From NCBI GenBank assembly GCA_020072645.1, contig JAIQGK010000001.1, forward strand, positions 248,001 to 312,000: a DNA stretch of 64,000 nucleotides, written 5' to 3'. Both the position numbers and the translations under genes were made by a program. Source of the DNA: Terriglobia bacterium. Lineage in GTDB: Bacteria; Acidobacteriota; Terriglobia; Terriglobales; Acidobacteriaceae. How positions within the stretch are numbered: position 1 is the first letter of the stretch; every line of letters begins with the position of its first letter. Under the pieces are notes generated by a model that saw only the letters and a list, made by a program, of their open reading frames with translations, did not search any database and was not told the DNA's origin. This document shows positions 44,986 through 53,577 of this stretch, in pieces.

Positions 44986-47100
44986 TCACCAGATCCTCAC
45001 CCTATCGTGCGGCGCAAGATAAAGTTTCTGTCCGGGCTTTACCTTGAATGCGTCATACCAGGCGTCAATGTTGCGCACGGTGGCAGCGCGGTATTGACCC
45101 GGAGAATGCGAGTCGCCCATCACTTGCGCGCGCAACGCGGCATCACGCACTTTCGATCCGTAATCCTGCGCAAATGCGATAAAGAATTGCTGGTCGCCCG
45201 TGAAGCCCTGTTGCTCTGGTCCTGGCTTGCCGCCATGCGCTGCGCGATAGCCGTCATAAGAAGCCGCGATGCCCGCAACGTCGGCAATATTTTCCGCCAG
45301 CGTCTGCTTGCCGTTGATTGAAAGGTCTGGGAACGGCTTGTACGTGTCATACTGCGCGGCCAGCTTCGCCGTCGCAGCGTTGAAGTGTTCAAGATCAGAT
45401 TCCGTCCACCAGTTGCGCACGCGGCCCTTTGAGTCAAACGCGGAGCCTTCACTATCAAACGTATGGCTGATCTCGTGGCCAATCACCGTGCCAATTGCGC
45501 CATAGTTCACCGCGTCCGGGGCCTTGGGATCAAAAAACGGCGGTTGCAGAATCGCCGCCGGAAAGTTGAGCCCATTCTGCAACGGCAGATTCACGGCATT
45601 CACCGTCTGTGGTGACATGGACCACTCTTTGCGGTCCACCTGCGCGCCCAGCCGCCCAACTTCACGGTGATATTCAAACAAGCCGCCGCGCCAGAGATTG
45701 CCAAACATGTCATCGGCCTTTACTTCAAAACCGGAGTAGTCATGCCAGTGCTCCGGATATCCAATGCCCACATAAAGACTTTTGAGCTTCTCCAGTGCTT
45801 CAGCTTTGGTGGCCGGGGCCATCCAGGGCAGCGCTTCAACCCGCTTGCGGAAAGCCGCAGTAATATTTGCGACCATCTCTTGCGCTTTTGCCTTGGCTTC
45901 CGGCGGGAAAAAACGTTCTGCATAAATTTTTCCCACCGCATCACCCAGCCAGCGGTCCACCACGGCCACGCCGCGTTGCCAGCGCGGCCTCTGTTGCGGC
46001 GTGCCGAACAGCGTCTTGCCAAAGAATGCGAAGCTCTCATCGGCCAGGGCCTTGGGCAATACGGCGGCATAATCTTCTATCAGGTGATACGCCAGCCAGT
46101 CCTTCCACGTTTCCAGCGGAACGGAAGCCACCAGCGCCGATTCTCCCGTAAACGCCGTAGGCTGCCACACGGTAAACTCCGCCTGCTTGCTCAGCCCTGC
46201 TCCGCGGAAATACTCTTCCCACTCTAGTCCTGGTGCCTTCGCTGCAAAGTCCGCTTGCTTCCACGTGTTGTTTGCTTTGTGGATGTCGTCATTCTCCGCC
46301 AGGCTGAGGTGTTTTTCCGCAATGGCATGTTCCAGGTCAAAGATCCGCTTGGCGCGCGCGTCCGTGTCGTCAAAGCCGGTAAGCTTCAGCATGGCCGCCA
46401 TGTGGGCCAGATATTTTGTGCGGGCATCGCGCATGCTTGCCGCGTCAGAAAGGTAATACTCGCGGTCCGGCAGCACGAGTCCGCCCTGAAGCAGATAAGC
46501 GGCATAGTGCTCTGAGTCATTGAATCCGGGAGCCACCCAAAGCCCAAACAGGTTCGACGTATGAAAGTTGGTGTTGTTCAGCGCGTCCACGTCAGCGCGT
46601 AGCGTCTCTCCCAGCGCATGCGCCAGCTCGTGCTTGTCTTTAATGGCCGCAATCGCCTCCAGATGCGGCTTCAGCGGCGTCAGCCCCTTGGCTTCAATGC
46701 CCGCTTCATCCATGTACGCGTTGTAGAGATCCGCAATCTGGCGACCAGCGATCTTGCGACTATCCGAGCCCGCCGCGGCTTTCTGCTTTGCGGCCTCTTC
46801 AATAATCGCGGCCGTGCGCTTGTTCGTCAGGTCCGCCAGCGCTGTAAACACGCCCACGCCGGGGCGGTCCGGCGGGATTACCGTTCTCTTGATCCACTCA
46901 CCGTTGGCGTAATGGTAAAAATCATCGCCCGGCTGCACTGAGCGGTCGATGTTCGCTACCGCAATGCCGTGGACTGGTTTTGCGGGAACATCGGCGCTTG
47001 CGGGAGCATACGCCCACGCAAAAACAAAGCCGAGCGAGAGAACGACGAGGATGCACACCGCAGCGCGCGCAGCGGAGAGGATTTTAGTTCTCGATTTCAT
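44986..47100 (-). CDS. M13 (neprilysin-like) metallopeptidase
   Basis: A 704-residue exported zinc peptidase. A signal anchor (about 10-33) precedes DRSVQPGDDFYHYANGEWIK, typical of bacterial M13 enzymes. The zinc site HEISH (542-546) in VIGHEISHTFDSEG and the downstream ENIADVAG with the third ligand Glu are intact, as is the C-terminal NIDAWYDAFKVKPGQKLYL. It cleaves peptides in the periplasm or at the surface. It is monocistronic. Confidence 0.95.
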   Translation of the reverse strand: MKSRTKILSAARAAVCILVVLSLGFVFAWAYAPASADVPAKPVHGIAVANIDRSVQPGDDFYHYANGEWIKRTVIPPDRPGVGVFTALADLTNKRTAAIIEEAAKQKAAAGSDSRKIAGRQIADLYNAYMDEAGIEAKGLTPLKPHLEAIAAIKDKHELAHALGETLRADVDALNNTNFHTSNLFGLWVAPGFNDSEHYAAYLLQGGLVLPDREYYLSDAASMRDARTKYLAHMAAMLKLTGFDDTDARAKRIFDLEHAIAEKHLSLAENDDIHKANNTWKQADFAAKAPGLEWEEYFRGAGLSKQAEFTVWQPTAFTGESALVASVPLETWKDWLAYHLIEDYAAVLPKALADESFAFFGKTLFGTPQQRPRWQRGVAVVDRWLGDAVGKIYAERFFPPEAKAKAQEMVANITAAFRKRVEALPWMAPATKAEALEKLKSLYVGIGYPEHWHDYSGFEVKADDMFGNLWRGGLFEYHREVGRLGAQVDRKEWSMSPQTVNAVNLPLQNGLNFPAAILQPPFFDPKAPDAVNYGAIGTVIGHEISHTFDSEGSAFDSKGRVRNWWTESDLEHFNAATAKLAAQYDTYKPFPDLSINGKQTLAENIADVAGIAASYDGYRAAHGGKPGPEQQGFTGDQQFFIAFAQDYGSKVRDAALRAQVMGDSHSPGQYRAATVRNIDAWYDAFKVKPGQKLYLAPHDRVRIW

Positions 47101-47330
47101 AAGATAAATAAGGCTCCGAAGTATCTCTTAATGTAAGACGTATGGCAAAAAGAGAAGGTAGCACGGCGATCCCTATGGTCTGCTTCATCTCTGTTTGATC
47201 CATGGTGTTTTGCTCTTCCGATCCTGAGCTGTTCTCCATGTCTCTGTGCCTCCTGTGGTAGGTTTGCTTTTCCGATCTCGGCGATTACGCGCGATGTCGG
47301 CGATCCAAAAGAGGGTAGCACGCGCTAATC

Positions 47331-47684
47331 CTATCTCCCCCTCAACACCATTGAAGCTTTCTCCAGCTTCTGCAACAACCCACCTGCATAATCCTCGTCG
47401 ATCCGGTCTTGCACCAGAGCCTGCGTCACATCGCTAATGGCTCGCCGTACCGTCGCCAGGTCCACCAGCGGAGGCAGCGTATATTGCGCCCGCCACCGCC
47501 GCTCCATGTCCGCCCGTTCCTGGTGCTTGTAGCAGACGTCGGCGTCTTTCATCGCCGGGGCTTTGCACTGCTGCCCATTCTTGCGGAACCGCTGGCAACG
47601 CCGATAGTAGCCGTACCGGGCTTCAACAACCTGGCCCTGCAGAGCTTCGCCTTGACCTTGACCGCCAGCACTCGTGTCTTCCAT
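47331..47684 (-). CDS. small conserved Acidobacterial protein (RCQRF motif)
   Basis: A 117-residue protein with the motif RCQRFRKNGQQCKAPAMK and then VCYKHQ, giving a C-x9-C-x9-C-x2-H pattern that could bind zinc. The C-terminus ATVRRAISDVTQALVQDRID resembles tails found on many small Acidobacterial proteins of unknown role. The function is unknown. It is flanked by short imperfect repeats on both sides. Confidence 0.7.
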   Translation of the reverse strand: MEDTSAGGQGQGEALQGQVVEARYGYYRRCQRFRKNGQQCKAPAMKDADVCYKHQERADMERRWRAQYTLPPLVDLATVRRAISDVTQALVQDRIDEDYAGGLLQKLEKASMVLRGR

Positions 47685-48460
47685 CGTCTATGCCTTCCAC
47701 TGATAGCTTTCCGATCACGGGGATCACGGCGACCCCCCAATTCCGCATGGCCCGGCCCGTATCCGCCAACTAGGCTTCCAAAGGACTTATATGGGCCATC
47801 CCAGAGCCTATTCCCCTGCCCCACCCCGGTACCCCTCAATTAGGATTCCAAAAGAGTTAGCGCCCTACATCCCACTGTCATCCCATCGGCCACGCCATAG
47901 ATGAGTCCGGCATCGGCTAGAGATCAGGCGATGATACTTCACTTTTTGTTTGCTGTCAACCGTTAAATTATTTGTGCGTAACAATTTATCAGCGGAGCCC
48001 CGCTGATACTGCCCCAGAGCCGAAGTGGAGCGGCTCACAAGAACAGCGTCATAGCACGATCTTGCTCTTTAAGATTAAGGACAATCTGAATGCAGGGACG
48101 GCCTTGCGCGCGCTGATGCCCAGCTGGCCAGACGATCCCGATGTAGAAGCAGCCTTTTCAGCAGCAGCAATCGTGTTCTTCAGGCAAAATGTCGAGTTAA
48201 CGCATATGTCAGATCTACAGGAAGTTCTCACCACAACAGCGCTAGTGTGGCATCTCTGAAATAACTCGACAATGCATGCAATAAACAAATCATTGTGGAC
48301 CGCAGCCCCCCTCAGCTGCGCGGAATAATCTTTTGGGCAAGCAAGTATCGGGCCAACTCTTTGTAAAGTATTTGTGAGACACCACACTAGCCTCATTCTG
48401 ACTGGACCCTCAATATAATCGTTACAATAGGTTCTCTCGCTCCGCTCGAGATTCAGAAAA
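47685..48460. other. intergenic region with short imperfect repeats
   Basis: No gene I can support; a 95-residue frame at 47,972 lacks any family signal. Two related stretches, CAACTAGGCTTCCAAAGGAC near 47,767 and CAATTAGGATTCCAAAAGAG near 47,836, form an imperfect direct repeat about 69 bases apart. A TATAAT box at 48,414-48,419 is a plausible -10 for the DNA polymerase X gene, whose ATG is at 48,461. Confidence 0.45.
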
Positions 48461-50218
48461 ATGGACAACAAAGCCATCGCGAACATTTTTTATGAAACCG
48501 CCGATCTGATGAAGGTCGCCAATGAAGACGGCTTTCGCATTCGCTCGTATGAACGCGCGGCAGAGGCGCTGGAAGGCTGGCCGCAACAGGTTTCGACGAT
48601 GGCGGATAAAGAACTGCTGGAGATTCCTGGAATCGGAAAAAGCATGGCGGCGAACATCCGCCAGCTGAACACGACCGGCAAGCTGAGCATGCATGAAGAG
48701 ATGTTGCAGAAGTTCCGCCCGTCGATGCTGGAGCTGCTCAAGATTTCCGGGCTGGGTCCGAAGACCATCGCGCTGATCTGGGACGCCTTCCAGATTTGCG
48801 ACGTTGAAGGCGTGGCCAAGCTCGCCAGCGAAGGCAAGCTGCGCACGCTGCCGCGCCTGAGCGAAAAATCCGAACAGAAAATATTGAAGTCGATTGAGAA
48901 TTACCGGCAACTCACAGGACGCTTTCTGCTGAATACGGCCGACGAAGTCGCTACCAAGATGACGGAATTTCTTGCTGGGCTGCCGGGCGTGGAGAAAGTT
49001 ACACCGGCGGGATCGCTGCGTCGCGGTCGTGAAACTGTAGGCGATCTTGATCTGCTGGTAACAGGGAAGTGCTGCGATACGGATTCACAGCGCAACGCGG
49101 TCATTGATCGGATCGTGAGCTTCCCGGGGATTCTTGATGTGCTGGCCAAGGGCGATAACAAAGTGAGCTTTAAGCTGCGCAGCGGCATGCAGGTGGATGT
49201 GCGCCTGCTTCCGCCGGACTCTTTTGGCGCCGCAATGCAATACTTTACCGGCTCCAAGAACCATAACGTTCAACTGCGCCAGCGCGCAATCAAGCAAGGC
49301 TACACGCTCAATGAATACGGGCTTGTGCGCGTGGAAGACAACAAGCGCGTCGCGGGCAAGACTGAAGAAGAAATTTACAAAAAGCTTGGCCTGAAGTTTA
49401 TTCCGCCGGAGCTGCGCGAGGATTGCGGCGAAATACAGGCCGCGGCGGAGGACACGCTGCCCGAGTTGATCACGCAGGCTGATATCCAGGGCGACGTGCA
49501 CATGCATACCGTCGAGACAGATGGCAAATGCACGATTGAGGAGATGGCGCTGGCGGCGCGGGAGCGCGGCTATAAATACATGGCCATCACTGACCACTCC
49601 AAGAACCTGGCATTCGCCAACGGCTTAGATGACAAACGCGCCGAAGCGCACATCAAGAAGATACGCGCGGCATCAAAAGCGATTGACGGAATCACGATCT
49701 TTGCCGGCATTGAAGTGGACATACTGGCCGATGGCGAACTTGATCTTTCCGACTCCGTGCTCGAGCAGATGGATATTGTGATCGCCAGCGTGCATTCCCA
49801 CTTCAACCAGGAGCCGGCACAGATGACCGACCGCCTGCTGCGCGTGATTGATAACCCCAACACGTCATTGATGGGACATCCCACCGGTCGAATGTTGCTT
49901 CGGCGTGAAGGCTTCAGCTTTGACTATGACAAAGTGTTTACCGCCGCCGCCAAGGCGGGCGTGGCGATGGAGCAGAACGCATATCCTGACCGGCTTGATT
50001 TGCGGGACCAGCATCTGCGGATGGCCAAGGCAAAGGGCGTGAAATTTATCATTAATACTGACGCGCATCACACGTCGCACATGGAGAAGATTCGCTATGG
50101 CATCTTGCAGCTTCGCCGCGCATGGCTGACGAAACAGGACGTGTTGAACACGCTGCCGACGGCCGAGTTCGCAAAGATCGTGCGGCGCGGCAGGCCGGTG
50201 CTGGCGGAGATTGCTTAA
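48461..50218 (+). CDS. polX: DNA polymerase X with PHP domain
   Basis: A 585-residue family X polymerase. N-terminal helix-hairpin-helix motifs (LEIPGIGKSMAANI, ISGLGPKTIALIW) bind DNA, the nucleotidyltransferase core carries AGSLRRGRETVGDLDLLV, and the C-terminal PHP domain (from about 345: GDVHMHTVETDGKCTIEEM, MAITDHSKNLA, NTDAHH) provides 3'-5' exonuclease or AP endonuclease activity. It works in base excision and gap repair. Length and order match bacterial PolX. Confidence 0.95.
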   Translation: MDNKAIANIFYETADLMKVANEDGFRIRSYERAAEALEGWPQQVSTMADKELLEIPGIGKSMAANIRQLNTTGKLSMHEEMLQKFRPSMLELLKISGLGPKTIALIWDAFQICDVEGVAKLASEGKLRTLPRLSEKSEQKILKSIENYRQLTGRFLLNTADEVATKMTEFLAGLPGVEKVTPAGSLRRGRETVGDLDLLVTGKCCDTDSQRNAVIDRIVSFPGILDVLAKGDNKVSFKLRSGMQVDVRLLPPDSFGAAMQYFTGSKNHNVQLRQRAIKQGYTLNEYGLVRVEDNKRVAGKTEEEIYKKLGLKFIPPELREDCGEIQAAAEDTLPELITQADIQGDVHMHTVETDGKCTIEEMALAARERGYKYMAITDHSKNLAFANGLDDKRAEAHIKKIRAASKAIDGITIFAGIEVDILADGELDLSDSVLEQMDIVIASVHSHFNQEPAQMTDRLLRVIDNPNTSLMGHPTGRMLLRREGFSFDYDKVFTAAAKAGVAMEQNAYPDRLDLRDQHLRMAKAKGVKFIINTDAHHTSHMEKIRYGILQLRRAWLTKQDVLNTLPTAEFAKIVRRGRPVLAEIA

Positions 50219-50293
50219 CTCGACGGCTTCTCTATCTTGCGCCAGCCGTGATTTCAGCATCTCACAAGAGTATGCTGTTCCCGGAGCAACTCT

Positions 50294-50926
50294 ATGCCTG
50301 ACAACGTCAATCCCACACCGCCCCCACCCAGCAATCCGCCAAACGCGAAAGCACCAGTGAAAGCGAAGGCCGCCGAAGCGTCGAACCTCGGACACATCCC
50401 CATCACTGAAGAATTAGACAGTGCCAAGTGGACCCTGCCTCCCATTGTGCCGCTGCTCATAGCTGCGGTCGTTGTGGGAGTGCTGGTGGCCGTGGTCGCA
50501 CTCTCAAACCGGACGAAGCCGAGCGCCGCTTTGGCCATTACCAAAGTGGTTTCTGCGGCGCAGGAAAGCAATACCATGGTGGCGATCCAGATCAAGCTGG
50601 ACAATCAGGTGGAAGGCCCGCTGTGGATCAAGCAAATCCAGGCTGAGGTGGAGACGCCGGACGGCAAAAAATATAGCGACAACGCGGCTCCGGCTGTGGA
50701 TGCGCCGCGTTACGTTGAGGCATTCCCGCCGCTCGCTGAGGCGAAGGCCGATTGGCTGAAAGAAGACCTGAAGATTCCCACCAAAACAAGCTTCAACGGC
50801 GTGGGTATTTTTTCTTTTCCCGTGGACAAGGCGGCATTCGACAAGCGCAAACAGGTAACGGTGCGAATCCAGCTTTATGACCGGCCAACCCTGGTAGCGG
50901 TCAACACGCCCACGCCGGCTCCCTGA
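50294..50926 (+). CDS. single-TM hypothetical protein
   Basis: A 210-residue protein with GGAG seven bases before the ATG. It has a Pro/Lys-rich cytoplasmic tail (1-40), one transmembrane helix (about 50-72, PPIVPLLIAAVVVGVLVAVV) and an extracytoplasmic beta-type domain (DNQVEGPLWIKQIQAEVETP) of about 130 residues. No family name is recognised. It lies between polX and the blaI-blaR1 pair and probably stands alone. Confidence 0.75.
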   Translation: MPDNVNPTPPPPSNPPNAKAPVKAKAAEASNLGHIPITEELDSAKWTLPPIVPLLIAAVVVGVLVAVVALSNRTKPSAALAITKVVSAAQESNTMVAIQIKLDNQVEGPLWIKQIQAEVETPDGKKYSDNAAPAVDAPRYVEAFPPLAEAKADWLKEDLKIPTKTSFNGVGIFSFPVDKAAFDKRKQVTVRIQLYDRPTLVAVNTPTPAP

Positions 50927-50999
50927 CGTTCCACAAAGCCCGTCGGACCTGAGGGCCCATTCGCAAAAATATCTTTTTTTGCCTAAGGGCATTTTTTCA

Positions 51000-51027
51000 T
51001 TGACAAAACAAACATATGTAGTAGATT
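51000..51027 (+). promoter_or_regulatory. promoter upstream of blaI with an internal dyad
   Basis: TTGACA (51,000-51,005) and TAGATT (51,022-51,027) with a 16-base spacer, about 31 bp before the blaI ATG. The palindrome ACATATGT (51,012-51,019) sits between the hexamers, where BlaI-type repressors normally bind. Confidence 0.55.
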
Positions 51028-51058
51028 AACAGACGAGCATAGTAGTAACCATCAATAT

Positions 51059-51445
51059 ATGACTTTGCCAAAACTAACAAAGCTCGAATTGCAGATCATG
51101 GAAGCGTTGTGGACGCGCGGCGAGGCTTCCATCCGCGAGATACAGGAAAGCTTTCCGGAAAAGAAAAGACCTGCTTATACGACGATCCAGACCACGGTAT
51201 ACCGGCTGGAAGCGAAGAAAGCTGTTCGGCGGGTAAAGAAGGTAGGCAACTTCCACATCTTTGAAGCCGCGGTTTCCCGCAATGCGGCGCAGCGGCGGCT
51301 CATTGATGATTTGCTGGCGCTCTTTGGCGGGCGCACGCAGCCGGTGATGGCGCACCTGATTGAATCCGGCAAGCTGACGCTGGACGACGTGAAGGAAGCG
51401 GAGACCCTTTTGCGGCAACTGGAAAGAAAGGACAAATCAAAATGA
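51059..51445 (+). CDS. BlaI/MecI-family repressor
   Basis: A 128-residue winged-helix repressor: LTKLELQIMEALWTRGEASIREIQESF...AYTTIQTTVYRLEAKKAVRRVKK is the family DNA-binding domain, followed by the C-terminal dimerisation helices where BlaR1-triggered cleavage normally occurs. It overlaps the blaR1-like gene by four bases (ATGA). The target is probably its own promoter. Confidence 0.93.
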   Translation: MTLPKLTKLELQIMEALWTRGEASIREIQESFPEKKRPAYTTIQTTVYRLEAKKAVRRVKKVGNFHIFEAAVSRNAAQRRLIDDLLALFGGRTQPVMAHLIESGKLTLDDVKEAETLLRQLERKDKSK

Positions 51446-53301
51446 TCTTCCAAACTTTGTCCTCGCTGTGGACGGCCTTGTCCCCTGGTATTGGCAATCA
51501 TTTGTGGCAATCAACACTGTTTGCCGCCGTCGCCGGATTGCTGACCCTCGCGCTGCGTAAGAACCATGCTCGCGCACGATACTGGCTGTGGCTGGCGGCG
51601 TCGTTGAAATTCCTGGTGCCGTTCTCTCTTCTCACCAGCCTTGGCAGCCGCATGGCGTGGTCACGCGGGTCCGCGGCGACCCAGGGATCTCTCTCTTTTG
51701 TGATCGAGCAGGTAAGCCAACCCTTCGCGCAGCAAGCAAATTCGCAGGCTACTTCCCAGACGTTGTTGGTGGGCCTTCCAGCGATTCTTATGGCCGCATG
51801 GTCCTGCGGATTCGTCGCAGTGTTGGTGGTATGGTTCGCGCGCTGGCGACGGGTTTCCTTGGGGATTAGAAACACTGCGCCGCTACGCGAAGGTCGCGAA
51901 GTGGAAGCCTTGCGTCGGCTGGAGCAAGCAGGAGGCATCCGAAGAACGATTGAAATCTTTTTGTCGCGTGCTTCACTGGAGCCGGGAATTCTCGGCATTG
52001 TGAAACCAGTTCTGCTGTGGCCTCATGGGATTTCAGACCGGCTGGGAGATGCGCATCTTGAAGCAATTCTGGCGCATGAAGTGTGGCATGTGCGCCGCAA
52101 TGACAATCTGGCGGCAGCGGTCCACATGGTAGTGGAAGCTCTTTTTTGGTTTCATCCGCTGGTGTGGTGGCTGGGCGCGCGGATGGTGGATGAGCGCGAG
52201 CGGGCCTGCGACGAAGAAGTGCTGCAACTGGGCAGCCAGCCGCAGGTCTATGCCGAAAGCATTTTGAAAATTTGCGAGTTCTGTGTGGGATCACCCCTGG
52301 CGTGCGTCGCGGGAGTAACAGGATCTGATCTTAAGAGAAGGATAGCGAATATCATGAACAAGAATATTGTCCGCAAACTGAACTTTGGAAAGAAATTGCT
52401 GCTCAGTACGCTGGGCGTGGCGGCCATCGCCCTGCCAATCGTGTTTGGATTGGCAAGGCCGCAGCAATCATCCGCGCAGAATGCGCCTGCCAATCCAGCA
52501 GTGCTTACCGCCGGGTACCAGCATGTTTCCGTCACGCCTGGAGAAACCGGAAACGAAATTATCCAAACCAGAATCGTGTTTAGGCCGGACAGCCTCACAG
52601 CCAAGAACCAGACCTTGCAGGAACTTCTTAAGCTGGCGTATGGAGTCCAGGCTAGCCAGATTTCAGGCGGACCAGATTGGCTTGCTACTGCCAGATTTAA
52701 CGTCGAGGCAAAACTGGACGAGTCAACTGTTGCCGAGTTGAAAAAACTCGGCCCCGAGCAACAGAAGATGGAACGGGACCTGATGTTCCAAAATCTGCTG
52801 GCGGATCAGTTCAAGGTGGCGCTCCATCGTGAAAGCAAGCTCCTGCCTGGTTATGCGCTGGTGATCGCGAAGAACGGCCCCAAAGTTCAGCAGGCGAAGC
52901 CGGGAGATACCTATCCTAACGGCATCAAGGGCCCGGATGGACTCCCGGCGGGGCCGCATAAGTTTACTTTTGGACCTGAAGGAGTGATCGTGCAGGCACT
53001 GCCGATGTCATTCGTATCGAATAACCTCGCCACCCATCTGGGCCAGCCCGTGGTCGATCGAACAGGGCTCACAGGCGATTATGACTTCACAATGAAGTTT
53101 TCTCCGGGAGGCGGAACTGCGGCCAGGAGTAATGAGCAAACCGGGACGAAGACAACCACAATGCCCGTAAACTCAATGAGTGAGCATAATGCCGCTCTTA
53201 TCGCCGCTGTCGAGGAGCAACTGGGGTTGAAACTGGATCAACAAACAATCCCGTTGCCGGTGCTTGTGATTGACCGGGCCGAAAAGCCCGCGGCCAACTA
53301 A
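51442..53301 (+). CDS. BlaR1-type M56 peptidase fused to a TIGR03435-type domain
   Basis: A 619-residue membrane sensor. An N-terminal M56 domain with several helices holds the zinc site HEVWH (212-216) followed by WFHPLVWWLGARMVDERERACDEEV. After a last helix near 325, the extracytoplasmic C-terminus (about 350-610) is not a penicillin-binding domain but the Acidobacteria-specific TIGR03435 type (YQHVSVTP, LLKLAYGVQASQISGGPDWL, FNVEAKL, VVDRTGLTGDYDFTMKF). It therefore probably senses something other than a beta-lactam and releases BlaI repression. The terminator at 53,312 ends the operon. Confidence 0.9.
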   Translation: MIFQTLSSLWTALSPGIGNHLWQSTLFAAVAGLLTLALRKNHARARYWLWLAASLKFLVPFSLLTSLGSRMAWSRGSAATQGSLSFVIEQVSQPFAQQANSQATSQTLLVGLPAILMAAWSCGFVAVLVVWFARWRRVSLGIRNTAPLREGREVEALRRLEQAGGIRRTIEIFLSRASLEPGILGIVKPVLLWPHGISDRLGDAHLEAILAHEVWHVRRNDNLAAAVHMVVEALFWFHPLVWWLGARMVDERERACDEEVLQLGSQPQVYAESILKICEFCVGSPLACVAGVTGSDLKRRIANIMNKNIVRKLNFGKKLLLSTLGVAAIALPIVFGLARPQQSSAQNAPANPAVLTAGYQHVSVTPGETGNEIIQTRIVFRPDSLTAKNQTLQELLKLAYGVQASQISGGPDWLATARFNVEAKLDESTVAELKKLGPEQQKMERDLMFQNLLADQFKVALHRESKLLPGYALVIAKNGPKVQQAKPGDTYPNGIKGPDGLPAGPHKFTFGPEGVIVQALPMSFVSNNLATHLGQPVVDRTGLTGDYDFTMKFSPGGGTAARSNEQTGTKTTTMPVNSMSEHNAALIAAVEEQLGLKLDQQTIPLPVLVIDRAEKPAAN

Positions 53302-53311
53302 CCAAACAAAG

Positions 53312-53355
53312 CGGGGACGTGCCGCCAGCGTCCGGCGAGTCCCCGTTTTCCCTTT
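53312..53355 (+). terminator. Rho-independent terminator after blaR1
   Basis: CGGGGAC (53,312-53,318) pairs with GTCCCCG (53,339-53,345), with an inner GCCG/CGGC stem, followed by T-rich sequence TTTTCCCTTTTT. Confidence 0.75.
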
Positions 53356-53447
53356 TTGGGACTGCTTCCGGCTTCCGCTGACGTTCATCTCTTCTTGAAA
53401 CTGTCTCGCCTTCCGAGACAAACTACTTTGACATAAAAATTAAATCC

Positions 53448-53475
53448 TTGACATTTGTTTTGCTTGTTAGACAAT
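53448..53475 (+). promoter_or_regulatory. putative promoter for the TonB receptor gene
   Basis: TTGACA (53,448-53,453) and GACAAT (53,470-53,475) with a 16-base spacer, about 100 bp before the receptor ATG. The -10 is a weak match. Confidence 0.4.
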
Positions 53476-53505
53476 GGCCCGCTCAGGGATGGGTGCCCGA
53501 ATCGT

Positions 53506-53528
53506 GCCGCCTGCTCTATCCAGGCGGC
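53506..53528 (+). promoter_or_regulatory. 5'-leader hairpin before the TonB receptor
   Basis: GCCGCCTG (53,506-53,513) and CAGGCGGC (53,521-53,528) form a perfect 8-bp stem with a 7-base loop in the leader. No T-tract follows. It may protect or regulate the message. Confidence 0.45.
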
Positions 53529-53577
53529 GGGTTAGAACGAACGTTCGTAAGCTCCCGCTTCCCCGGCTGGAGGAAAT

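Noticed and set aside
47972-48259. 95-codon open frame in the gap before polX
   Set aside because: No homology signal, no ribosome site and atypical composition for this genome; I left it as intergenic.
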